From: Macrostomum hystrix
Lineage: Eukaryota > Platyhelminthes > Macrostomidae
NCBI GenBank assembly: GCA_950097015.1
Contig: CATNEN010000014.1
Span: 868,001 to 932,000, forward strand
Reading direction: 5' to 3'
DNA: 64,000 bases
Below are positions 1 to 10,951 of the stretch, piece by piece (the stretch's first letter is position 1; each line of letters opens with the position of its first letter). A program made the position numbers and the translations under genes. The notes under the pieces are model-generated. The model was not told the DNA's origin and did not search any database. It saw only the letters and a list, made by a program, of their open reading frames with translations.

Positions 1-59
1 CTCGAGACTTTGGATCTTGTTAGTTACGAAATAGATGAAAGAGTTGTAGAAAAAAGAAT

Positions 60-310
60 CGATATTGCACGAAATTCACTTGGCACCGCCGAAGCTATTG
101 CGCAGCGCTTCCAAATCATGTGTACAGCTGTTCAGTCCGTGGACTGAGTGCTTCCACTCCTACCGAAATTTCCACGCCAGCAGATGCTGCTAGTCAATTT
201 ACAGCTGGGTGAAATGACGCAATGAGGGAATTGATTTAAGCGTCTGGCTCAGAGACACAGGTTATTTTCTTCGGGCTGCGATTCGAACTCCCGAACTACT
301 CACACGGAGT
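60..310 (-). mobile_element. SINE family 2, tRNA-derived, copy in duplication A
   Basis: Read on the minus strand, this begins with a pol III B-box-like segment (GGGAGTTCGAATCGC, near 275-290). A CCCAGCTG-type core follows, then a conserved near-palindrome CAGTCCACGGACTG at 133-146. The same order is seen at 47475-47720 and 49738-49930. Its paralogous copy is at 13841-14091. Boundaries are approximate. Confidence 0.55.
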
Positions 311-399
311 TGCCTTTCAATGTGCAGCAGTCACTTTTTGTAGGCACTCGTTTTTTAAAACACACACGACACGCAAAACTCCTAAAATAGCTCGTAGGA

Positions 400-753
400 A
401 GAATTGGCAGAGCACAAAATGAACAATTGCAAGAGGGCTGCGGGCAATGGCACATCATTTGGCGACACCAGACCTGCAGCCAGCGAGGAGACAATTCGGC
501 CCATTTCGCTGACTCCTGAGCACACCTACTCACACAGGTGTGTACATCTGCAATCAATTTCTCATCATCAGGCAGTGTACACTGTCACTGTGCCTTGGAG
601 GTTGGCCCCCAAAGGCGCAAATTGCACTACAAGCCCCAAGCCTAATCTCCGCGGCTGCGGCCCAAATGAATGAGGCCTCACCATGGAATCGAGCTCAGGG
701 AGCTTGGTGCGAGAGGCAAGCGCTTTAGACCGCTCTGCCACTCACTCACCCCG
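400..753 (-). mobile_element. SINE family 1, tRNA (Ser/Leu-like) derived, copy in duplication A
   Basis: On the minus strand the head (about 753-679) has an A-box-like TGGCAGAGCGG and a B-box-like GAGCTCGATTCC, resembling a class II tRNA. The body continues to about 400 and is shared with 31795-32390 and 32391-32660. The long open frames here arise from this repeat and are not genes. Confidence 0.75.
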
Positions 754-910
754 CAAGTGGGATTCTACAACGTAATTAATAGGTGAAAGTAATTCTAACC
801 TGAGTTGTTCGGCAGCCAAGTGAAAAGTGAAGAATCCCAAGATTGGGTCAGATTCAAGAAGTCAAATCCCAGTTGACTGAGTACCCTGACCTACTCATCC
901 CCTAGAACGC

Positions 911-3900
911 CACGACAACCGGCCTCGCCGCCGCAGTCGCAGTCCTCGCCGTCTTCCAGAAGGCCGTTGCCGCAGACCGCTGTTGGCCAATCCCAGGCTA
1001 CTGGCAGGCGAAGCCCGCCCGGATAGTCAGCCTCTGGTCTCGGCCACAGCAGGCAGTGACGGACGCCGGAATCCAGGAAGTTCTTCAGGGCTTTCTTTGA
1101 GCATTCCGACCAGCCGATGTTGTGCCACTTGGTGCGATTCAGCGTTTTGGTGTCCATCATGCAGGCCTCATTGGAGTCGTGACACCAGCAGTGGTGGTCT
1201 TGGTATTTGTTATCGTAGTCGACGCCAAGGTTGTATGCCAGGTTCCGTGTCATTATCACCCCGGTGGTGTCGAAGTCGCTGGACGAATGAGACTGGCGTG
1301 GGCAGTCGGAGATATTCGTAATATATTCAATAATTTTATGTGAACCCAGTTTTGGGAGACTGAAAAACCAAGATTAGGGAGGCTGGGGAACCAGGATTTA
1401 GGAGCCTGCGGAATAGAGATTAGAGAGACTGGGAACAGAGATTAGGGAGACTCAGGAACAGAGATTAGGAAGACTGGGAACAGAGATTAGGGAGACTGGG
1501 AACAGAGATTAGGGAGACTGGGAACAGAGATTATGGAGGCTAGGAACAGAGATTAGGGAGACTGGGAACAGAGATTAGGGAGGCTGGGAACAGAGATTAG
1601 GGAGACTGGGAACAGAGAGAAGGGAAACTGCGGAACAGAGATTAGGGAGACTGCGGAACCCAGTATAGGGAGGCTGGTGGGATAGATTTTGGGGAGGCTG
1701 TGGGATAAAGAATTGGGAGACTGGAGATCCAGCGAGGAATTGAAAGAGAGGGTACTGGTCTCCTAATGCATTCTAATATAGGGATCAGTGTCCTCTGCTC
1801 GAAGCCAGTTTGCTAGTTACTTACGACGCTAAAACCAAAGCAATCTTGAATGTTGCACATGCTTTTATTATAGGCTGCGCCTGTCATGTCGTCGAAATTT
1901 CTGGCTCTGAAGTTTGAGTTGATGAAGGTTTTTCTATAATTTCTGGCTCTGAAGTTTGAGTTGATGAAGGTTTTTCTATAATTTCTGGCTCTGAAGTTTG
2001 AGTTGATGAAGCTTTTTCTATAATTTCTGGCTCTGAAGTTTGAGTTGATGAAGGTTTTTCTATAATTTTGGCTATGCACTCGTAATTTTTTTCCGACAGA
2101 AGTGTTTAGTAGATGGGAGTCTACTCGAGATGAATGAGAGTCTGGTAGGTTAAAGTATTGTCGATAAGACAGTCTGGTAGACTGGAGTGTTTTGGATCAG
2201 AGAGTCTGGTATAGATTAAAGCATTGTCATAAGATTGTAAGTCTTTTGTAGAAGGCAATGTGCTATCGGCTGTAGTCTTGCACATAGACAGTGAGCACTC
2301 AAGGCTATCCAATCAGCTCACGTAAGCAGGTGCACACAGTCGTAGTTGTAAGCATTGAAATGCGATATTGTCTTCGATAAATAACGCTTCCATAATCTCA
2401 GCAAGAAATCCTGATCTCGAGTTTTGAGAATGGCGTCAGTATATAAGTCAAAATCTGTACTGCTCATGTGAATTTCCAGCGCGCTGACTACTACGTAGAT
2501 GTCGAAGCGGCGAAATAACTGCAGAAATAGCGAAAATATGTCTCTTATACTGCTCTGAGTACAGTGCAAAAAACAAACTGCAGCTTTATATATCCATAAT
2601 ATTTTATGTATCACCTGTTAGACATGGGTATCACCTGTTAGACATGGGTATCACCTGTTAGACATGGGTATCGCCTGTTAGACATGGGTATCACCTGTTA
2701 GACATGGGTATCACCTGTTAGACATGGGTATCACCTGTTAGACATGGGTATCACCTGTTAGACATGGGTATCACCTGTTAGACATGGGTATCACCTGCTA
2801 GACATGGGTATCACCTGTTAGACATGGGTATCACCTGTTAGACATGGGTATCACCTGTTAGACATGGGTATCACCTGTTAGACATGGGTATCACCTGTTA
2901 GACATGGCCATCACCTGTTAGACATGGCTATCACCTGCTAGACATAGGTGTCACATGTTGGACATGGGTGTCACCTGTTAGACATGGGTATCACCTGTTA
3001 GACATGTGAATCACCTGTTAGGCACTATACTCACGTTGTTGACGATTCCAATAATGCTCTGTACCGCATGAATCACAGCCGATAAGCTCCCGGAGTGCAT
3101 ATTGTACTGCAATGAGAAGTGAGCAGCTGGACCATTACTCTAGTGGAGTTTTTTTGGACCTAAATAAGGCCACATTTTTTCACATCGGAAACGCTAATCA
3201 TTGCTAAGGCCCTCTAGTATCCATGGTTACCCCAATGGCAAACAAAATATCTCTTAATTTGCATAACATCTCGCACAGCAGTAGAATCTCGAGCAACGAG
3301 CAAGCAAAACAGTTTGTAATATTAAAAACTGTCTTGACCACGTTACTCTAGTCGATTGCCTCGCCTAATGTCTATGGTACACCCACATGACCTGGCCTAA
3401 TGTCTATGGTACACCCACATGACCTGGCCTAATGTCTATGGTACACCCACATGACCTGGCCTAATGTCTATGGTACACCCACATGACCTGGCCTAATGTC
3501 TATGGTACACCCACATGACCTGGCCTAATGTCTATGGTACACCCACATGACCAGGCCTAATGTCTATGGTGCACCTACATGACCTGGCCTAATGTCTATG
3601 CTTCTCCCTCAAGTCTTTCCAAAGCTAGTCGCTACTGTTATTATATGCTATATTAACATCAAATTATAAATGTTACACTCACAAACCAATAATCAGCGAT
3701 GATGTAGAGCTGCATAATGAATGGGCCGTCACGACTGAGCACCTTCCTGCTCAGGTCCAGCTTTATGGACCGCATATCGAACTTTTTGAACTTATTGAAC
3801 CGTGCTAAGCGCCGGTGCCTCTGTATTTGAGTTTTGAAGAAGCAAAGGCGAGTAGAATTAACGGAATTGATTCAGTCAGTCTGTCTGTGTTAGCTTGATC

Positions 3901-6900
3901 AGTCCATGGACTGGGTGCCGTCACACTCACTCAAATTTCTATCCGAGCTAATGCTGCTAATGCTGCTAATGCGGTTAGGAGTCCGAAACTCTGCGCCAAA
4001 ACCTCATGAGCATACGCTTTCAATGTTGGGTCACCAAGAAGCATAGAATTTGCAAAGCTAAGCCTCATCTATATAACTCTTGATTTTTAACTGGCTAACA
4101 TGATCAAGCTGAACAGCAACTTGACACTTGAATGGCACCAGTCATAAATACTTTTGCTATTCTGCCCCATTCTATCTGTTGGTCAGCTTTATCAACAATG
4201 GGAACAGCCATCCATCTGACATTATCCTTAATCCTTGAGATATAGAATAGTGACTCATAGAATAATTAGTCACTTTCAAAATTGGGCTCTTGAACTCTAT
4301 TAATCCAAATAAATGGCTTACCTGTAATAAAACGCTGCCACCAAGCATTTTGGTCAGTTGCTGTGGACTTACTGGAAGTTATGGTGAAACCCAAATGCTT
4401 ATTCATTGAGCATCTCAATATATTTCTAAAGTGATGTGAATGAAAGCAAAAATCATACTCACGTGCAGCAATCCGCTTATTCAGCACATCATAGGCCGAT
4501 TCCAATGCTTGACGCTGCTTCCAACCGACACTTGAAGGATACAAGTTGAGCTGGTACACCTGCCAGCTTGAGTCACGCAGCCGCATGCGATGCCCGGTGG
4601 CTTGAATATAGCCCAGGTGAGTGATGTTGATTGACAGCGTGCCACTGTCAATGAGGGTTGGATTCAGCTGCCCGGGTAAATGATCTGCATGGCTGTCTGT
4701 TCTGGGCTGTCTGTTCTGGGGTGTCTGTTCTGGGGTGTCTGATCTGGGCTGTCTGTTCTGGGCTGTCTGTTCTGGGGTGTCTGTTCTGGGGTGTCTGTTC
4801 TGGGCTGTCTGTTCTGGGCTGTCTGTTCTGGGGTGTCTGTTCTGGGGTGTCTGTTCTTGGCTGTCTGTTCTGGGGTGTCTGTTCTAGCGTGTCTGTTCTG
4901 GGCTGTCTGTTCTGGGGTGTCTGTTCTGGGCTGTCGGTTCTGGGCGTCTGTTCTGGGCTGTCTGTTCTGGGCTGTCTGTTCTAGGCTGTCTGTTCTGGGG
5001 TGTCTTTTCTGACGTGTCAGTTTTGGGGTGTCTGATTTGGGTTGTGTATTTCTGGGGTGTCTGATCTGGGTGTCTTCTGAGGTGTCTGTTCTCGGGAGTC
5101 AGTTCTGTTGGCTTTCTGTTCTGGGCTGCCTGTTCTGGGCTGTCTGTTCTGGGGTGTCTGTTCTATGGTGTCTGTTTTGTGGTGTCTGTTTTGAGGTGTG
5201 TGTATTTGGGGTGTCTTTTCTGGGCTGCCTGTTCTGGGCTGTCTGTTCTGGGGTGTCTGTTCTAGGGTGTCTGTTTTGTGGTGTCTGTTTTGAGGTGTGT
5301 GTATCTGGGGTGTCTTTTCTGGGCTGCCTGTTCTGGGCTGTCTGTTCTGGGGTGTCTGTTCTAGGGTGTCTGTTTTGTGGTGTCTGTTTTGAGGTGTGTG
5401 TATTTGGGGTGTCTTTTCTGGGCTGCCTGTTCTGGGCTGTCTGTTCTGGGGTGTCTGTTCTAGGGTGTCTGTTTTGTGGTGTCTGTTTTGAGGTGTGTGT
5501 ATCTGGGGTGTCTTTTCTGGGCTGCCTGTTCTGGGCTGTCTGTTCTGGGGTGTCTGTTCTAGGGTGTCTGTTTTGTGGTGTCTGTTTTGAGGTGTGTGTA
5601 TCTGGGGTGTCTTTTCTGGGCTGTCTGTTCTGGGCGTCTGTTCTGGGCTGTCCGTTCTAGGCTGTCTTCTGGGGCGTCTGCTCTGGGGTGCCTGCTCTAA
5701 GGTGTCTGCTCTGGGATGTCTATTCTGGGCTGTCTTCTGGGTGTCTGATCTGTTCTTGGGTGTGTGTATCTAGGGTGTGTGTACCTGGGGTGTCTGATCT
5801 GTAGTGTCTGCTCTGGGGTATTTGATCTAGGGCTTCTGCTCTGGGGTATTTGATCTAGGGTGACTGCTCTGGGGTATTTGATCTCGGGTGTCTGATCTGA
5901 GGTGTCTGTTAATTCTGGTGTGTCTGATCTGCATATCTGTATGTTCTTGAGTGTCTGTTCTGGGTGTCCGTTCTCACCGCAGCAGGTCAGAGCAGAGTGA
6001 CACAAGGCCTGGCTGAGTCACATTGCCCAACTGGGCAGTCCCAGACTCAATCGGCCACGCTGAGTAGTGGCACTGAGAGCGATGTCGCGATTTGCTGGCC
6101 CGGGATCGACTCCCCACGATTCGAACTGGGAACTCTTCAGGTCTGGAAAAGTATTTAACAAAGAGCTGCTACAAAGAGGCTTGCAGCAATAGGTCGTATT
6201 CGAGCTTCATCAAAAAGTATAAAAGTGCATTTGTGCTTACCTTCCCACCGCCAGGTAGAATGAGAACCGGCGCAGCGATGGCATAGCAACAATCTCTAAG
6301 ACCAAATTTCTGCCGATTTTCTGAAGCGGTAAAATCGAACTCACAATTTTGAAAACATTGAAACAATTTCAAGCCTCCGGTGTGTACCAGCTGGCACAGC
6401 CTTCTGTCGACAGGGGCAGCCTTCCACTGACAGGGCAACCTCCCACTGACAGGGCTAACTTCCACTGACAGGGCCAACTTCCACTGACAGGGCTACCTCC
6501 CACTGACAGGGCTACCCTCCACTGACAGGGCAACCTCCCACTGACAGGGCTACCTTCCACTGACAGGGCAACCTTTCACTGACAGGGCTACCTTCCACTG
6601 ACAGGGCAACCTTCCACTGACAGGGCTACCTTCCACTCACAGGGCAACCTCCCAATGAGGCTCAACCACTCAAATCAACAAAGTTTCATATGTAGGCTTC
6701 ACCTTCTAGCCTTTTGTTGGTGCAAGATTTTAACGCAATGAGGTTAGTAACAGTATGAGTGGTGGCATTTGATGGCACAGAACATATGCATCTGTTCCAA
6801 TTTGCTCATCGTTAACGATTGTGCACACTCGCTTTAATTTTAGTCCAACAATACTAAATCTCTAAAATATTTTCTTACTAAAAAGGTTTAGTTCAATCAT

Positions 6901-7268
6901 TTTAGATTTTGCTTACCCGGCTTGGCTGAACTTCCTGACCATCGTTGGCCTGAAATGTTCTCACCTTGGCCAGCAAGGTTAATGGCCTGGTTGAGTCCGC
7001 TGAAATCGCAGTTGAGAAGGCTAGAAATTCAGTGGCAATCATTGCTTTTGTAGCTTTCCAGCTTGTATTTTGTAAAATATGCTCGCTAATTACTTTTGAA
7101 TTGTGTTGTCATTTCAAATAATGCATTTAAAACTGAGCACACTCAAAATAGTTAAAAGGATTGTGAGTACTCACCGATTGCGCAGTTGGAACACAGCAGG
7201 ATGATAAATTTAGCTATTAATGTGATACAAAGAAGGCTATGGAGTTCACTGGCATGACTTATTGGCAT
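911..7268 (-). CDS. ADAM-family pseudoprotease, paralogue A (3' exons outside window)
   Basis: ADAM metalloprotease/disintegrin gene; the last two exons lie left of the window. Exons, with compatible phases: 7268-7175, 6999-6917, 6320-6241, 6094-5978, 4692-4463, 4371-4322, 3820-3683, 3106-3035, 2518-2322, 1906-1825, 1292-911. Exon 1 encodes a signal peptide (start ATG 7268). Exon 4 has a cysteine-switch-like CHYS segment. Exon 7 opens with a furin site RHRR. Exons 7-11 carry the reprolysin domain (MQLYIIADYWF, then FRRFDIYVVVSALEI), and exon 11 starts the disintegrin domain (CGNGLLEDGEDCDCGG). The zinc motif HExxHxxGxxH is replaced by RNLAYNLGVDY, so no catalysis is expected; a role in extracellular binding is inferred. 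Compared with paralogue B, exon 7 has six extra codons after the furin site, and exons 9-11 differ strongly. Exon 10 has four tandem copies of its 3' splice region. Confidence 0.85.
1370..1660. repeat. Minisatellite, ~22-bp unit, ADAM-A intron 10
   Basis: Tandem units built around AGAGATTAGGGAGACTGGGA lie in the intron between exons 10 and 11. The partner array is at 15115-15340 with fewer units. Confidence 0.9.
1901..2068 (-). repeat. 42-bp tandem x4 spanning the exon 10 splice acceptor of ADAM-A
   Basis: Four direct 42-bp units start at 1901, 1943, 1985 and 2027. On the minus strand each contains the polypyrimidine/acceptor sequence CAACTCAAACTTCAG followed by the first bases of exon 10. 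Four equivalent acceptors are therefore present upstream of one exon. Copy B has a single acceptor at 15595. The unit is a multiple of three and is open in one frame, so using an upstream acceptor could add 14 residues per unit. Confidence 0.9.
2605..3022. repeat. Minisatellite, 20-bp unit, ADAM-A intron 8
   Basis: About 20 units of TATCACCTGTTAGACATGGG with few substitutions. The array ends about 13 bp before the exon 8 donor. The partner array is at 16198-16475. Confidence 0.95.
3358..3600. repeat. Minisatellite, 32-bp unit, ADAM-A intron 7
   Basis: About eight 32-bp units, each containing CCTAATGTCTATGGTACACC, lie between exons 8 and 7 of ADAM-A. The partner array is at 17018-17290. Confidence 0.93.
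3893..4035 (-). mobile_element. SINE family 2-like fragment
   Basis: Contains the family near-palindrome CAGTCCATGGACTG (3900-3913), then GCTAATGCTGCTAATGC and a short B-box-like remnant. The same fragment occurs at 17570-17712 in copy B. It is degraded and its ends are unclear. Confidence 0.4.
4690..5935. repeat. Minisatellite, ~14-15-bp unit, ADAM-A intron 4
   Basis: More than 80 units of the type CTGTTCTGGGGTGT, with higher-order blocks of about 120 bp visible between 5160 and 5640. On the minus strand every unit reads CCCAGAACAGACA, which contains AG dinucleotides. The real exon 5 acceptor (at 4692) is the outermost unit of the array. Confidence 0.95.
6412..6655. repeat. Minisatellite, 20-bp unit, present only in copy A
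   Basis: About 12 units of TTCCACTGACAGGGCTACC lie between exons 3 and 2 of ADAM-A. Copy B has unique sequence at the equivalent point (19890-19975), so this array arose or was lost after the duplication. Confidence 0.93.
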
Positions 7269-7316
7269 GTTTACACAAAAAGTTGTAGCGATTCAACCAG
7301 TGGAATAGTCAATCGT

Positions 7317-7330
7317 CAATGTATATAAAA
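7317..7330 (-). promoter_or_regulatory. TATA-like element upstream of ADAM-A
   Basis: A minus-strand TTTTATATAC lies about 50-60 bp upstream of the start codon at 7268. The equivalent in copy B (20414-20426) is a longer TA run. Supported only by sequence resemblance and position. Confidence 0.35.
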
Positions 7331-7469
7331 TTCCTGCAATTTGAAACCCGATGTATATAGTTTCAGGATTGGAAAGGCTCATAGACTAAAACAGCGGGCA
7401 CGGAAAGTCGATTTGTGCCCGCTGCCGGGGGATTTCGTCTATGTCCAAAGCAACGGAAATATTGCTGCA

Positions 7470-8457
7470 AAGCCAAGAAATCATTAGAGAGCTGCTATCT
7501 ATTGATGCAAGGGATGGAGGGATGAGACTCAGCGGCAGAAAGCTGCGTAAAGACAATCATTCCGAACAAGTTTTGGACAAATCGAGATGAGACATTAAGA
7601 AACTTGAGCATGTCCTTAAAGTCCGCTCGCACCGGCGGGACACAACGCCTGTGAGGTATGAGTCAGTCCAGGCCCACGGGCTAAGGTCTGCGATGCCTCA
7701 CACCTGCGCAGTCGCTTTTTGAGCAGGCTTGGCAGGAAGCATCCCTGTGCCTTCGGGTACAGGAATCCCTCCACGCTGTCCCGTCAGCTGATCCATGGGT
7801 ACACGTCCCACGAGTGTTCAATTAAAACTCGTTCGCCACAAATGGAAAACAACTTTTCTAATAGATCTTGATGTAACTCTTATTCGCCACTAATTGTTTC
7901 AAGCAGCTTTGTTACTTATAACTTATTACTTATAACTTATTACTTACTTATTACTTATAACTTGGTCTGGTCGTTCAAAAAATCAACTTCGGCTTATAAC
8001 GGGTTTATGAGCGGTTTATAAGCCCCTACGATAAGAGATTTATACGAAAGCTTTCGCCGTTTTTTAATTCTGTTAGAACACAACTGTATACATATAAAAC
8101 ATATTTTTTATCAATTTCTGTTGCAAGATAAATTTAGCCTGAGTCATTGGGGAGAAACAGCTAGAAGGTTCAGTTCAGAGCATTATCGAGTAGAGTCGCG
8201 TTGTTGTTCTTGTGTTGAGGTTATCGAGATTTTGTTAAGTGAGTTACCAGTGCGAATTGTGAATTGAATATTGAATTGAATCAAGTACAGTACCTGGCAG
8301 GGGAATTAATCGTTCATTGCTTTCTCTTGTTAACTAATTAACACTTAAATATCAGCTGTTTAGCTTGGGCTTTTGAATCGTCTTGTCTTCGTTATTTTCG
8401 AGTTACGGCAATAGAGTCTCTCGCAAAGAGTAGGACACCCGACCTCATTTAGGAATC
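7470..8457. other. Intergenic stretch upstream of ADAM-A; no gene seen
   Basis: No convincing coding sequence. It holds a short TA-rich tandem of ACTTATTACTTATA type (7910-7960) and otherwise unique AT-rich sequence. It is the left flank of the transposon insertion at 8464. Confidence 0.6.
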
Positions 8458-8463
8458 TCAACG

Positions 8464-8741
8464 AGTAGTAGGAGTTAGCAGAACCCTGCCGACACTGCGG
8501 AGATAGGAGGCTATCTCGCCAGTGTATTTTGGAGTGTGGAGGGGCGCCGAAAATCTCAGAACAGAGGAGGAATGGGATAGGAGGAAAGCATTGGGGTGGG
8601 GTGGGGTGTGTCGTCCAATCCGAGACTGGAGGGTGGGGAGGCATGGGGTGGGTGGGTGCCTGTGTCACAGTGCAGGGATGAACTGATGGGATGCCGGCCT
8701 ACCTGCTATAGCAGAACCCTGCCGACACTGCGGAGATAGGA
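8464..8741. repeat. Left terminal inverted repeat of the 4.0-kb element
   Basis: Inverted match to 12216-12488. It contains two copies of GCAGAACCCTGCCGACACTG (8477 and 8701), separated by about 220 bp. Long open frames across both TIRs reflect this repeat and not a gene. Confidence 0.9.
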
Positions 8742-9539
8742 GGGCGGCCTAATGCATGTAGATAGATAGTAGAGGCCGGCCTATCTCTTTGCATTGGGGA
8801 GGGGTTAACACAGCTGGGATAGGAGGAGAGGCCGGCCTATCTCTTTGCATTTGCTAAACTTAGCACAGGCCTACACGTTTTCCCCTCCCCTGAACACTAA
8901 AGGAGAAGAGGGTTAGTTCAACTCTGACGCACTTGCACTGTGGGGGGATAGGCGGCAATGCAAAAAGGATAGGAAGGATGGCTGAGCCAATCAGGTTAGA
9001 GGGTATGCGTTCTGCCCCACCTGCACTGGAGCGCCAGCCAGGTAAGAGATTTTATTTTTTAGCGGTGATATGGCTGTGACTCGCAAGTGGGAAGGCAGAT
9101 AACAGTGGAAGATGGTCAGGCGCGCTGCAGAGAGTGGGCCGCACGCACACGGGCTATGGTTTGCTGGGGTGTGGGGGCGAAGCCCCCACATTTTTTACCA
9201 ACTGAAAAACCCATTGTTCTTTAAAACAATGTTCAATTTGTGTAAAGTTAGTATTTTTCCACAGCACTGGTGAGCTATTTTGGAGCGGTCGCAACCTTGG
9301 CAAAAGCCAAATATATTGATAAAGCCAGAGGAGAGAATTGGATAGCGCTAATGAGTACTCAGTTCAACTCTGCCACACTTAAGAAATGGCGTAAAAAATG
9401 TAGTGAGTAGTTCTTCAGTACAAGAGTGTAAAAGGCTAAGACAATGAGCATTCAGCCTTTGTAGGGGGTGTGGGGGGCAATTAATAACTCTGCCTTTGCA
9501 GCCAATCTCTTTACACTGGGTACAGCTAGAGGAGGAAGA

Positions 9540-9825
9540 AGATAGGAGGAAAGCATTGGGGTTGGGTGGGGTGTGGCGCCCAATCCGATACTGGAGGGTT
9601 GGGAGGCATCGGGAGGGTGTGTGCCTGTGTCACAGTGCAGGGATGAACTGATGGGATGCCGGCCTATCTGCTATAGCAGAACCCTGCCGACACTGCGGAT
9701 ATAGGAGGTTGCCCGGCAGTGTATTTTGGAGTTTGGAGGGGCGCCGACAATCTCAGAACAGAGGAGTAATGGGATAGGAGGAAAGCATTGGGGTGGGGTG
9801 GGGTGTGTCGTCTAATCCTACTTAC
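9540..9825. repeat. Internal diverged copy of the TIR block
   Basis: Direct, diverged repeat of the left TIR (same order of GGGGTGGGGTG, CACAGTGCAGGGATGAACTG and GCAGAACCCTGCCGACACTG), 1.1 kb inside the element. It suggests internal duplication or insertion of a related element's end. Confidence 0.75.
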
Positions 9826-9908
9826 CTACATATCTAGTTTAAGCTCCATCACAGGACAAACACCCACCCCAACTCTAGCCAATCAGAATCGAGCACACAT
9901 TTTGGATG

Positions 9909-9916
9909 GTATATAA
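9909..9916 (+). promoter_or_regulatory. TATA box for the PC4-like ORF
   Basis: GGTATATAA lies 81-88 bp upstream of the ATG at 9997, just inside the internal TIR copy. It is a strong match to a TATA box and is well placed for a short 5' UTR. Confidence 0.55.
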
Positions 9917-9996
9917 CCCCTCAAAAATCGTTAGGAAAGGAGCAAGTTTTCTCAGCTCGTAATTTTTCTGATCTTAGCTTTTGACATTAGCTAGCG

Positions 9997-10362
9997 ATGG
10001 ACATCTGCGACGGTTGTAAGATTCAGATTCAAGAGTACGAAGGCTTGAAGTACATAGCGATAAGAAAGTTCTACCGCCACGGCAGCACTGCAAGTCTGAA
10101 ACCTGGCGTCCCTGGCTTCAACCTGAATGTTTGCCAATGGGAAAAGCTGAAGCAACTGAAGCGGTCGCTCGTAGTGTCTGCTCTCAAAAGCGAGTGCAAG
10201 GTGGTGAAACTAGGCTTTGATAAGTTTATCGAAGTCAGGGATGGCATCATCTGGCTCAAGCGGCTGCCTGAGGACTGCTGCGAGGAGTTCATGAAGCGTA
10301 ACGCCGTACCGCTGACCCCACCGCTGTGGAAGAAGCTGTGGCACAACGCATCATGGATATAG
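9997..10362 (+). CDS. PC4-like ssDNA-binding protein carried by the transposon (121 aa)
   Basis: Residues 18-55 match the PC4/p15 coactivator fold pattern: YIAIRKFYRHG, then a P-G-x-P-G-x-N loop and QWEKLKQL, equivalent to the xxIRxFYxxxG...GxxLxxxQWxxL core. A second, weaker repeat follows (FIEVRDGIIWLK...NAVPLTPPLWKKLW), so the chain may hold two half-dimers. PC4 domains bind single-stranded DNA and melt promoters, which would suit an element that replicates or transcribes its own DNA; that role is inferred. The first ATG follows a TATA box by about 85 bp. There are four N-terminal Cys/His-poor residues before a CDGC pair. The ORF overlaps the next one by 10 nt in another frame. Confidence 0.65.
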   Translation: MDICDGCKIQIQEYEGLKYIAIRKFYRHGSTASLKPGVPGFNLNVCQWEKLKQLKRSLVVSALKSECKVVKLGFDKFIEVRDGIIWLKRLPEDCCEEFMKRNAVPLTPPLWKKLWHNASWI

Positions 10363-10736
10363 ACGGCCAGTTGTCAGCTCCCTTCAAGGACATGCGGACG
10401 AAGTACGAGCTGGAGTCAGATGAGGAAGAGCAGGACACGAAGCCCGTCCTGGAGGCCGAGAAACCTGAAGGCAATGGTGGAGACGAAGACGAGATCGGCT
10501 CGCCTAGAATGCTGCAGATCGACAACGAGGCTGCCACATCCACGCCGCTTCCCGTGGCTAGCGCTGGGGATGGACGGATCCCGTCTCGGGACTCGGACTT
10601 GCGGGAGGACCCGGTGTGGTACCAGTTCCGGGCGGCTGCGGCTGCGGCGGCCAGCGGTAGCAGGAAGCGCAAACAGCCGTTTCCACTTCGTCGGCAGGAG
10701 GCAATGAAGCTTACCAGGCTGCACTTCGATGAGTGA
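10353..10736 (+). CDS. Acidic ORF of unknown function in the transposon (127 aa)
   Basis: Starts at the ATG at 10353, overlapping the end of the PC4-like ORF by 10 nt in a different frame. The N-terminal half is strongly acidic (ESDEEEQDTKP, GGDEDEIGS). The C-terminal end is basic and looks like a nuclear signal (SGSRKRKQPFPLRR) after an Ala run. No family is recognised. It could be a second protein of the same mRNA or the 3' exon of a fused product. The GC-rich coding sequence and codon bias contrast with the AT-rich 10737-10950 that follows. Confidence 0.5.
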   Translation: MDIDGQLSAPFKDMRTKYELESDEEEQDTKPVLEAEKPEGNGGDEDEIGSPRMLQIDNEAATSTPLPVASAGDGRIPSRDSDLREDPVWYQFRAAAAAAASGSRKRKQPFPLRRQEAMKLTRLHFDE

Positions 10737-10841
10737 CTGAACAGTGTGCTCTAATGCGTCTGACTGCTTTTGTGCTCAAATCAGCTGCTCAATTTGTAAT
10801 TTTGACAGTGTTAAAAGCCAGCTACTTATTGTTTTTTCCCA

Positions 10842-10847
10842 TTTATT
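10842..10847 (-). terminator. Minus-strand AATAAA polyadenylation signal
   Basis: AATAAA on the minus strand, about 105 bp past the stop of the 10952-11536 ORF and within the intergenic gap between the convergent genes. Position fits a 3' end signal for that ORF. Confidence 0.4.
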
Positions 10848-10951
10848 CAGTGTTCACAATTGCTTCTGCATTTGTATGGTGCTGGTTGTTTTTCGACGCA
10901 GGTCGATTTTCTGTTACAGTGAATTACAAAAAACCTAAGAAAATGAATTGC

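Larger units (their letters stand above)
1..7470. repeat. Segmental duplication, copy A (contains ADAM-A)
   Basis: This stretch matches 13782-20560 almost base for base outside exons 9-11 and the minisatellites. Position 1 pairs with 13782; the offset then falls from about 13781 to about 13100 because the tandem arrays differ in length. The copy includes the first 11 exons, introns, SINEs and promoter of an ADAM gene. It continues leftward out of the window. On the right, identity stops near 7470, where copy B has about 230 extra bases and then the start of an LTR element. Confidence 0.92.

Noticed and set aside
2605..3022. CRISPR-like regular repeats
   Set aside because: Units are contiguous with no unique spacers, and the context is eukaryotic introns. 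The same applies to the other arrays.
8360..8668. Identical ~100-codon frames at 8360-8668 (minus) and 12284-12592 (plus)
   Set aside because: They lie in the two inverted copies of a TIR and are Pro/His-rich low-complexity translations; no gene features.
10289..10724. Two minus-strand frames opposite the acidic ORF
   Set aside because: Shadows of the plus-strand ORFs; Ser/Arg-rich composition typical of antisense frames.
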